From contig JACQOD010000030.1 in the NCBI GenBank assembly GCA_016202725.1, positions 1-10,785 of the forward strand: 10,785 nucleotides of DNA, given 5' to 3'. Position numbers and translations under genes: made by a program. The stretch's first letter is position 1, and each line of letters starts with the position of its first letter. This document shows positions 1 through 4,785 of this stretch, in pieces. The notes below the pieces were generated by a model, which saw only the letters and a list, made by a program, of their open reading frames with translations, was not told the DNA's origin and did not search any database. This stretch comes from Candidatus Aenigmatarchaeota archaeon (GTDB lineage Archaea; Aenigmatarchaeota; Aenigmatarchaeia; QMZP01).

Positions 1-1
1 G

Positions 2-1516
2 TTCGTGCAGGCCACGGTGAACTGGGACCCCAGGAGCAAGCGCCTGGTCTACCGGGTGCTGGAGCCTGAGCTCACCCCCCGGGAGCGGCAGCAGCTCGAG
101 AAGCTGGCCGGCAGCCTGCGGGAGCTCATTGACGTGAAGATTTCCTCGCTGGGAGGGGGGGCCCTGCAGTACCTGGAGGCCAAGGTGGCCGGCGTGCTGG
201 ACGAGCTTGGCATGAAATTGCGGGGGGAATCCTACCTCAAGATCATGTACTACATCTACCGGGACTTCGTCGGCCTGAACGAGATCGAGCCGCTCATGCA
301 CGACCCCTACATCGAGGACATCGGCTGCTCCGGGGTGGGGAGCAACATCTACGTCACCCACCGGAAGTTCGGGTCCGTGGTCACGACCATCTCCTTCCCC
401 GAGTTCGAGCAGCTCAACAACTTCGTGATCAAGCTCGCGGAGCGCTCTGGCAGGTATATTTCCTACGCCATGCCGCTCCTGGACGGCACCCTGCCGGACG
501 GCAGCCGGGTGCAGGCCTCGCTGGCGAAGGACGTCACCACGCGCGGGCCCACCTTCTCCCTCCGGAGGTTCCGCAAGAATCCCTTCTCGCCCGTCGATCT
601 CCTGAACTTCCGGACCGTCTCCTCCTCCCTGCTCGCCTACCTCTGGCTGCTCATCGAGCACCAGTCCTCCCTCCTGGTCGCCGGGGGCGTGAGCGCGGGG
701 AAGACCACCTTCCTGAACATGATCAGCATGTTCATCCCGCCGGAGAAGAAGGTGGTCTCGATCGAGGACGTCCGCGAGATCAACATCCCCCATGAGAACT
801 GGATCCCTGCCACCACCAGGACGGGATTCGGGATCCCCGAGGCCGGAGGGAGGCGCTACGGGGAAGTGCAGCTGTTCGACCTCCTCAAGGAGAGCTTCCG
901 GATGAAGCCTGATTACGTCATCGTGGGCGAGGTCCGCGGCAAGGAGGCCTACGTCCTCTTCCAGGGCATGGCCTCGGGCAACCCCTCCCTGGGGACCATC
1001 CACGCGGGCTCGGTGGAGGATGTCATCAAGCGGCTGGTCACCCCGCCGATCGAGCTCTCGCCCAGCCTGATCGAGTCCCTGGATGCCGTGGTCATCATGG
1101 TGAACGCCCGGGAGAAGGGCGCTTCCGCCCGCCGGGTGAAGGAGATCGTGGAGATCGAGAGCGTGGACGCGGAGACCAGCCACCCCCACACCACCAAGGT
1201 GTTCGCCTGGATCCCTGCGGCCGATGAGTATAAGGACAGCACCGACCAGTCCCTCCTCCTGCGAAGGATCTCCTATGAGAAGGGCCTGAATTACCGGGTC
1301 TTGCTGGAGGAGCTCGGGAAGCGCCGGCAGGTGGTGGAGTGGATGCAGGCCCACGCGGTGGTGGAGTACGACGAGGTCTCCGCCATCGTGGAGCAGTACT
1401 ACCGGGATCCCCAGGCGGTCCTGCAGATGGCCAGGGAGAACCAGGTCCCGCCCCACGCCAGGGGGCAGCTCCTTGAGGAGTCCGTGACCGGGCTCAAGCT
1501 GGCCAAGGACATGTAG
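2..1516 (+). CDS. Type II/IV secretion system ATPase (FlaI/TadA/VirB11-like), 5' partial
   Basis: Hexameric secretion/pilus ATPase that would power assembly of archaeal type IV pilus-like structures at the inner face of the membrane. Counting from the in-frame GTG at 5, the Walker A motif GGVSAGKTT lies at residues 227-235 (K233), the Walker B region VIVGEVRG has its Glu at 309, and the His-box GTIHAG has its His at 333. The family's N-terminal signature (IEDIGCSG, then the LPDGSRVQA segment) precedes Walker A, and a roughly 150-residue C-terminal extension follows, as in archaeal members. The frame is open to the left window edge and homologues usually carry more N-terminal sequence, so I read it as 5'-truncated; the GTG at 5 need not be the start. 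A TadC-like partner lies 1.5 kb downstream but on the opposite strand, instead of following directly as is usual. Family is certain; the structure it builds (pilus, archaellum-like or other) is not. Confidence 0.93.
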   Translation, partial: FVQATVNWDPRSKRLVYRVLEPELTPRERQQLEKLAGSLRELIDVKISSLGGGALQYLEAKVAGVLDELGMKLRGESYLKIMYYIYRDFVGLNEIEPLMHDPYIEDIGCSGVGSNIYVTHRKFGSVVTTISFPEFEQLNNFVIKLAERSGRYISYAMPLLDGTLPDGSRVQASLAKDVTTRGPTFSLRRFRKNPFSPVDLLNFRTVSSSLLAYLWLLIEHQSSLLVAGGVSAGKTTFLNMISMFIPPEKKVVSIEDVREINIPHENWIPATTRTGFGIPEAGGRRYGEVQLFDLLKESFRMKPDYVIVGEVRGKEAYVLFQGMASGNPSLGTIHAGSVEDVIKRLVTPPIELSPSLIESLDAVVIMVNAREKGASARRVKEIVEIESVDAETSHPHTTKVFAWIPAADEYKDSTDQSLLLRRISYEKGLNYRVLLEELGKRRQVVEWMQAHAVVEYDEVSAIVEQYYRDPQAVLQMARENQVPPHARGQLLEESVTGLKLAKDM

Positions 1517-1534
1517 AAACCGATCTCATCTGCT

Positions 1535-1547
1535 GCGCTGCAAGCGC
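1535..1547. promoter_or_regulatory. Perfect inverted repeat GCGCT-GCA-AGCGC upstream of the TATA box
   Basis: A 5-bp perfect stem with a 3-base centre ends nine bases before the TATA element of the wHTH-MNT/HEPN operon. It could be the operator through which the winged-helix protein represses its own operon, or a 3' hairpin of the ATPase transcript, which ends at 1516. No T-tract follows, so a classical intrinsic terminator is less likely. Confidence 0.4.
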
Positions 1548-1555
1548 GCGAAACG

Positions 1556-1563
1556 TTTAAATA
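1556..1563 (+). promoter_or_regulatory. TATA box of the wHTH-MNT/HEPN operon
   Basis: The TTTAAATA element is centred about 27 nt before the ATG at 1587. Archaeal transcription usually starts about 25 nt downstream of the TATA centre, so the transcript should begin at or just before the start codon (leaderless). No Shine-Dalgarno sequence precedes the ATG. Confidence 0.65.
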
Positions 1564-1586
1564 TACGGTATCATAAAAGATCTCAT

Positions 1587-2528
1587 ATGGAATCAAGATT
1601 GATACTGAATAGGACCAAAACGGATATACGAATACTCTCCGCTTTACTGAAAGGGGAAAGAATGACCGCGAGAGAAATAGCTGAGGACCTCAAAACCAGC
1701 GTCCCAAGGGTTCGCTCCAATTTACAGGGCCTTATCAAGGACAATCTCGTCATTGCGTTCAGGAAGCATCCCAAACAGCACTTCTACCAGGCGAACATGG
1801 TGAACATCCTTGTCCTGAAGTTTGCTGAACTGCATTATGCAGAGCAGTCAATAAAAGGCGTCCCCAAGGCGTTGGTGAATCCGATCTCCTTTCTTAAGAC
1901 CCGCCTATCGCTTGCATTAGGAAGCGAGTTGCTCCTCATTGTTCTCTTCGGGAGCAGCGTCAGACGATTAGATTTCAACGATGTTGATATCTGCGTCGTT
2001 CTTGACCGAATAGACGACAACGCCTTGAGTACCGTGAAGAAGGTTTTAGATGCTCTTCAAGAACGATATCGCCAATTCAGATTCTCTATTCAGCCATTCT
2101 CCGAGAGGGAGATGAAGGAAAGGGTTCGCAATAACGACCCGTTGGTTCGAAACATCCTGAACGGAATTCCGATCCGACTTGGACCGGGGATGGATCGGAG
2201 AATTGAGGATCTCGTCAGTTTCCCGCAGAAATTCGTTGAAATGCGGATGGTGCACTACTTTGAGCAGGTATGGGGCCCGATTTTGAAGGCTATATCGATG
2301 CTGGTGAAATGCCAAGAAGCTCACGATGAAGACATGTTTTCACGGGCAAAGAAAGAACTCCTCTTTGGCATAGTGCTTGCAAAGGGAAACCTGCCCGAAG
2401 ACGCAAAGGAGGCTCACGATGTCTTGAAAAGGGAGTGGCCTAGGCTGGAAAGGGACTTGGAAGAGGCCTTCTCGGAAAAGAACGTCGTTGAAATCATCAG
2501 TACGCTGTCGAGACATGGGATATGGTAG
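1587..2528 (+). CDS. Winged-helix + minimal nucleotidyltransferase (MNT) protein, probable antitoxin
   Basis: 313-residue two-part protein. Residues about 12-65 form a winged-helix DNA-binding domain (TAREIAEDLKTSVPRVRSNL, followed by a basic wing). Residues about 110-200 form a pol-beta-type minimal nucleotidyltransferase with the GS...DxD signature: G122-S123, then D132 and D134 in NDVDICVV. The remaining helical segment has no motif I recognise. In MNT/HEPN systems the nucleotidyltransferase neutralises the HEPN RNase, in studied cases by adding AMP groups to it; here that is inferred from order and family. The HEPN partner starts at the base immediately after this stop codon (TAG-ATG). 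The fused wHTH suggests it also autoregulates the operon. The gene is visibly AT-richer than the ATPase and TadC-like genes around it, as expected of acquired DNA. Alternatively it is a stand-alone regulator with an NTase sensor domain. Confidence 0.8.
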   Translation: MESRLILNRTKTDIRILSALLKGERMTAREIAEDLKTSVPRVRSNLQGLIKDNLVIAFRKHPKQHFYQANMVNILVLKFAELHYAEQSIKGVPKALVNPISFLKTRLSLALGSELLLIVLFGSSVRRLDFNDVDICVVLDRIDDNALSTVKKVLDALQERYRQFRFSIQPFSEREMKERVRNNDPLVRNILNGIPIRLGPGMDRRIEDLVSFPQKFVEMRMVHYFEQVWGPILKAISMLVKCQEAHDEDMFSRAKKELLFGIVLAKGNLPEDAKEAHDVLKREWPRLERDLEEAFSEKNVVEIISTLSRHGIW

Positions 2529-3041
2529 ATGCTTCCAAAGACCGAGGAAGGGATACGGATGGAGATGGACCTCGGAATCCAGATGTTGCTTTCTTGTTTT
2601 CAACAGCTCAGAATCGCTGGTCAGGTGGAGGGATTCGAACGGGAGGCGACCCTTCGGGTGGCTTCCAATAGGGTTTTCCTCTGCGTTGAGCATTTCGCCA
2701 ACGCCCTCGTTCTGGGGGAGTTTGGAGCCTATTCGAAACGGCACATGATGGACGTTGAGAAATACGTGGAGGCCAAGAACCGGCTGGGACTGAAGAGCGA
2801 TGTCAAAGGGCTGTACATCGGCTCCTATGATCTTCGTTCATTCGCCGACTATGGGGCAGACAGAGGGAGGCAAGCATTTACCTATGATGCTATTCTCACG
2901 CTTGCTCGACAAGCGTGGGATCTGCTTATGGAGATGATGCAGACCGTCGCGAAGATTAATGCCAACGAACTGGGAGCCAAGATACTCCTCGTCGAGAAGG
3001 AGATTGCCCTGAACGGCCGCCCTACACCCCCGGATACGTGA
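2529..3041 (+). CDS. HEPN domain protein (UPF0332-like), probable toxin
   Basis: 170 residues, largely alpha-helical. It has the layout of UPF0332-type HEPN proteins: an R-x6-H element (R48...H55, RVFLCVEH) at the place where the family has its RxYYxxFH helix, an FANALV continuation, a Ser-Lys-Arg-His turn (residues about 69-72), and a later SYDLRSFADYG segment matching the family's YELRxxADYG. HEPN proteins of such pairs are typically RNases held in check by the nucleotidyltransferase. The start is the ATG directly abutting the upstream TAG, which implies translational coupling; in-frame ATGs also occur at 2559 and 2565. The last residues (LNGRPTPPDT) lie in G+C-rich sequence that overlaps the tail of the convergent TadC-like gene by 20 bp, so the native C-terminus may have been replaced at an insertion junction. 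The C-terminal HEPN motif RN(x)4H is absent, so nuclease activity is uncertain. Confidence 0.72.
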   Translation: MLPKTEEGIRMEMDLGIQMLLSCFQQLRIAGQVEGFEREATLRVASNRVFLCVEHFANALVLGEFGAYSKRHMMDVEKYVEAKNRLGLKSDVKGLYIGSYDLRSFADYGADRGRQAFTYDAILTLARQAWDLLMEMMQTVAKINANELGAKILLVEKEIALNGRPTPPDT

Positions 3042-3891
3042 CGTGCAGCAGCCCCAGGAAGGCGAGGTTCAGGGTCGGGAGCACGATGTAGGTCAGTAAA
3101 GCGATCAGATCGGGGATGGCCAGCCCCAGGATCTCCCCGCCAATCACGGCGAGGATGCCCAGGACCGCCAGCATCATGAGGGGGGCAGCCACCAGCAGGG
3201 CGGCGTAGATGTCCGCATAGGTCCCCAGGGTCTTCAGGTACTTCTCCCGCCTGAGCTTGTAGTCGAACAGGGCCTGGTCGGCCATCTGCTTGATGTAGGT
3301 GGTGATGTCGCCGCCCTTCTCGATGTTGAACACGATCCCGGTCAACACCTGCTTGAAGGTGGGGGAGGGGGTGTTCTCCGCCACGGCGGTGATCGCCCCC
3401 ACCGAGCTCATGCCCAGCAGGCGGATGTTGCGGACCACCTGGGCGGCCTGGTGGGCGATGTGCTTGTACTCATCGAAGGAGGTAAGGAGCTCGAACATGT
3501 ACTCAGGGGAGATCCCCGAGGAGGCGATCGCGGAGAGGTGGGCGAGCGCGAAGGGCATGTCGTTCTCGATGGACCGCTTCACCCGGGAGGTGCGGGAGCC
3601 CGGGTAGGTGTACAGGAGGATGAAGGTCATCAGCCCCGCGAAGACGGGGACCGTGAAGAGGAGGAGGAAGGCCGTCAGGGCGTCCAGAGGGACCAGGAGG
3701 AGCAGGAAGCCCGCCATCCCGAAGGCCAGCAGGGCCGCCAGGAGGGAGGTGAGGATGGTGACCGCCCCCCAGGTGGCTGCCAGGACGGGGATGCCCGCGG
3801 CTTCCAGCTGGGGCTTGAGCTTCTGGAAGCCCTGGAGGTCCCCCAGTTTCCCGAACAGGGCGACCGCCAGCCGCTTGTACAGGCGGTGCAT
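3022..3891 (-). CDS. Type II secretion system F family (TadC-like) membrane protein
   Basis: 289-residue polytopic membrane protein, the platform that couples the secretion ATPase to pilin assembly. It has a basic amphipathic N-terminus, two hydrophobic segments at about 36-66 and 67-97, a cytoplasmic T2SSF domain at about 105-215 (SIENDMPFALAHLSAIASSG, a family hallmark, and GIVFNIEKGGDITTYI), and two more membrane segments at about 225-252 and 258-285. It carries one T2SSF repeat, whereas many archaeal FlaJ-type proteins carry two, so a second platform subunit may be encoded elsewhere. The start is the ATG at 3891, with a T-rich TATA element centred 25 nt upstream. It is convergent with the ATPase gene and overlaps the HEPN gene 3' end by 20 bp. 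Confidence 0.88.
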   Translation of the reverse strand: MHRLYKRLAVALFGKLGDLQGFQKLKPQLEAAGIPVLAATWGAVTILTSLLAALLAFGMAGFLLLLVPLDALTAFLLLFTVPVFAGLMTFILLYTYPGSRTSRVKRSIENDMPFALAHLSAIASSGISPEYMFELLTSFDEYKHIAHQAAQVVRNIRLLGMSSVGAITAVAENTPSPTFKQVLTGIVFNIEKGGDITTYIKQMADQALFDYKLRREKYLKTLGTYADIYAALLVAAPLMMLAVLGILAVIGGEILGLAIPDLIALLTYIVLPTLNLAFLGLLHVTYPGV

Positions 3892-3912
3892 ACCCTGTTA
3901 TGGGCGGGCCGG

Positions 3913-3920
3913 ATAAAAAA
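3913..3920 (-). promoter_or_regulatory. TATA-like element of the TadC-like gene
   Basis: On the minus strand this reads TTTTTTAT, centred about 25 nt before the ATG at 3891, so the transcript would be leaderless. Read on the plus strand the same tract (ATAAAAAA) could serve as a TATA box firing toward the structured gap at about 3941. The T6 run could also end minus-strand transcripts arriving from the eL40-eS26 operon. Confidence 0.5.
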
Positions 3921-3940
3921 GGCGGGAAGGCGGGCTTTGC

Positions 3941-4095
3941 TGGAATAGCCGCCGGACCATGCCGGCGAAGGCTGGGAAGTCCGGAAACGGACGGCTGCAG
4001 GCCCGAGAAAGCCGCGTGTGCGACAACGCAGGGGGGTGCTCCAGGGGACCTGCTGCCCCTCTCCGCCCGGGATGTGCGGAGACTGGCGGACCGCC
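3941..4095. other. Hairpin-dense non-coding gap, possible structured RNA
   Basis: Six short stems follow one another. They are GCCGG/CCGGC (3951-3966), GTCCG-GAAA-CGGAC with a GNRA tetraloop on the plus strand (3979-3992), TGCG-ACAA-CGCA (4019-4030), AGGGG/CCCCT (4043-4060), CTCCGC/GCGGAG (4061-4081) and GGCG/CGCC (4085-4095). The GNRA loop favours a plus-strand RNA and a TATA-like tract sits about 25 nt upstream at 3913-3920. A short plus-strand open frame (3900-4100) crosses the region, but its product is compositionally unlike a protein family I know. I do not recognise RNase P RNA, SRP RNA, or box C/D or H/ACA signatures. It could equally be the 3' untranslated tail of the minus-strand ribosomal operon, or GC-rich chance pairing. 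Confidence 0.25.
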
Positions 4096-4117
4096 TGTAA
4101 GAGGGTTCGCTGGCGCC

Positions 4118-4369
4118 CTACCGCTTCTTGCGGACGATGTTCCGGTGGCGCGCGCAGGCCGGGCAGGCGTAGACCTTGTTCGCGGACAGCTGCATCCCCC
4201 GGCGGTAGCCCAGCTCCCGGCGGAGCATGGGGTCGGTGATGCCGAAGCCGCGCATGGTCGGGAAGGTCTTGTACTTGGGGACAGAGCGGCCGCAGAAGCC
4301 GCAGTTCACGGTCCCTTCCTTGCCCCTGCCCTTGGTATGGCCCCAGCCGCGCTTGTAGTAGTGGGTCAT
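4118..4369 (-). CDS. rps26e: Small-subunit ribosomal protein eS26
   Basis: 83-residue basic protein of the small ribosomal subunit, which in known ribosomes lies near the mRNA exit site. It has an N-terminal Lys/Gly/Arg-rich stretch ending GHTKGRGKEG, a CGFC motif followed by RSVPKYKTF, a central DPMLRREL segment, and a C-terminal YACPACARHRNIVRKKR matching the family's YCxxCAxHxxIV pattern. The two CxxC pairs should bind one zinc ion. The length suits archaeal members. Its start lies 37 nt downstream of the eL40 stop and has no TATA box of its own; a purine-rich GGGGGGAG precedes the ATG, consistent with second-gene translation in an operon. The protein is patchily distributed across archaea, so its presence is taxonomically informative. 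Confidence 0.85.
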   Translation of the reverse strand: MTHYYKRGWGHTKGRGKEGTVNCGFCGRSVPKYKTFPTMRGFGITDPMLRRELGYRRGMQLSANKVYACPACARHRNIVRKKR

Positions 4370-4406
4370 CGTAACTCCCCCCGGACTGCCTTGCCGTGCT
4401 GCATGC

Positions 4407-4580
4407 CTACTTCTTCTCCTTGTGGATGGCCCGCAGGGACTTGGACTTGCAGACCCGGCACTTCACCTTGCCAGCTCTCACCTTGGGCATATCGGCCCGG
4501 ATCTTGCTGGAGCAGCGCATACACACAAAAACCCGCTGGAAGATCCTGGCTTCGGCCTCGGGGAACTTGGTCTTGCCCAT
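4407..4580 (-). CDS. rpl40e: Large-subunit ribosomal protein eL40
   Basis: 57-residue zinc-ribbon protein of the large ribosomal subunit. The translation begins MGKTKFPEAEARIFQ, matching the archaeal eL40 N-terminus (KFPEAEAR), then VCMRCSS and KCRVCKSKSLR give the two CxxC pairs (C20/C23 and C41/C44), ending in a Lys-rich tail. The gap between the pairs is a few residues longer than in the compact euryarchaeal form. The ATG at 4580 is preceded by AGAGGAG (4583-4589 on the minus strand), one of the clearest Shine-Dalgarno matches in the window, and by TTTTAAATA about 26 nt upstream. It is the first gene of a two-gene operon with eS26. Confidence 0.87.
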   Translation of the reverse strand: MGKTKFPEAEARIFQRVFVCMRCSSKIRADMPKVRAGKVKCRVCKSKSLRAIHKEKK

Positions 4581-4601
4581 GTCTCCTCTTGGCGGCAGGG
4601 G

Positions 4602-4610
4602 TATTTAAAA
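4602..4610 (-). promoter_or_regulatory. TATA box of the eL40-eS26 operon
   Basis: TTTTAAATA on the minus strand is centred about 26 nt before the eL40 ATG. That spacing predicts a start at the ATG, which would leave the good Shine-Dalgarno sequence untranscribed. An alternative minus-strand TATA is the symmetric TATATA at 4652-4659, giving a leader of roughly 50 nt that includes the Shine-Dalgarno sequence. Confidence 0.6.
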
Positions 4611-4651
4611 GCGCGGGGCAGCGGCTTTTTTGTGCAATCGCATGCTCCCCC

Positions 4652-4659
4652 TTATATAT
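4652..4659 (+). promoter_or_regulatory. TATA box of the tRNA-Cys gene
   Basis: TTATATAT preceded by a C-rich BRE-like stretch (CTCCCCC), centred about 36 nt before the mature tRNA 5' end. It predicts a 5' leader of roughly 10 nt to be removed by RNase P. The core TATATA is self-complementary, so it may also act toward eL40. Confidence 0.65.
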
Positions 4660-4667
4660 GTTCACCC

Positions 4668-4680
4668 GGCAATAATTGCC
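4668..4680. promoter_or_regulatory. Perfect 13-bp palindrome GGCAAT-A-ATTGCC at the tRNA-Cys start region
   Basis: A 6-1-6 inverted repeat lies between the TATA box and the tRNA, covering the predicted transcription start (about 4680). It may be a repressor site, a leader hairpin, or, on the minus strand, a hairpin helping to end rtcA readthrough. Confidence 0.4.
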
Positions 4681-4691
4681 TGCAGAGGAAC

Positions 4692-4785
4692 GCAGAGGTA
4701 GTGCCGGAACAGGCACCTCTTAGGCGGAACGGCTACGCACCCGACTGCAGATCGGGCGAACGGGGTTCAACTCCCCGCCTCTGCT
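4692..4785 (+). tRNA. tRNA-Cys (anticodon GCA) with a 5' noncanonical intron
   Basis: Acceptor strands GCAGAGG (4692-4698) and CCTCTGC (4778-4784) pair fully, with discriminator T4785, the U73 expected for cysteine tRNA. The anticodon arm is CCCGA-CTGCAGA-TCGGG (4740-4756), anticodon GCA at 4747-4749; the variable loop is CGAA; the T arm is CGGGG-TTCAACT-CCCCG (4761-4777). A D arm (GCGG-AACGGCT-ACGC, 4724-4738) fits only if 23 nt between the acceptor strand and the D arm are removed. That leaves a 71-nt tRNA with U8, G9, G18G19 and the U21 seen in tRNA-Cys. CCA is not encoded. A TATA box lies upstream at 4652-4659. The 3' end touches the stop codon of convergent rtcA. Confidence 0.88.
4700..4722 (+). 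other. Predicted 23-nt tRNA intron (position 8/9) in a bulge-helix-bulge
   Basis: The sequence folds as a textbook archaeal splicing motif. The outer helix is CGC/GCG (4691-4693 with 4724-4726), bulge one is GTA (4698-4700), the central 4-bp helix is AGAG/CTCT (4694-4697 with 4717-4720), bulge two is TAG (4721-4723), and the inner helix is GTGCC/GGCAC (4701-4705 with 4712-4716) with a GGAACA loop. Cutting after the second base of each bulge joins T8 to G9 and restores a regular D arm. Cut sites follow the known rule for the archaeal tRNA-splicing endonuclease; the exact position is a prediction. Confidence 0.75.

Larger units (their letters stand above)
1522..1586. repeat. 8-bp direct repeat GATCTCAT (1522-1529 and 1579-1586)
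   Basis: Two identical copies of GATCTCAT bracket the promoter region of the wHTH-MNT gene. The first starts six bases after the ATPase stop codon and the second ends exactly at the base before the ATG at 1587. They may be a footprint of the event that brought the block in, repeated regulatory half-sites, or chance. I saw no third copy at the right end of the block near 3020-3041. Confidence 0.4.

Noticed and set aside
3451..3948. Plus-strand open frame opposite the TadC-like gene
   Set aside because: Low-complexity Glu/Gly/Arg-rich translation, mirror of a biased membrane-protein gene; no motif and no promoter at the expected distance.
3970..4000. Resemblance to RNase P RNA (GGAAGTCC) or SRP RNA helix 8 (GTCCGGAA)
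   Set aside because: Only a few bases match. The flanking conserved elements (an ACAGAA-type P4 partner, the AGCAG internal loop) are missing.
3900..4100. 66-codon plus-strand frame in the gap before eS26
   Set aside because: Moderate codon bias and no recognisable family. It starts at the TadC-like promoter and has no TATA box at a fitting distance, so I treat the region as non-coding or RNA.
4366..4716. Minus-strand 116-codon frame over eL40 and the tRNA
   Set aside because: It runs through the eL40 promoter and the tRNA in another frame. The 57-residue eL40 frame at 4407-4580 carries the conserved CxxC pairs and explains the region.
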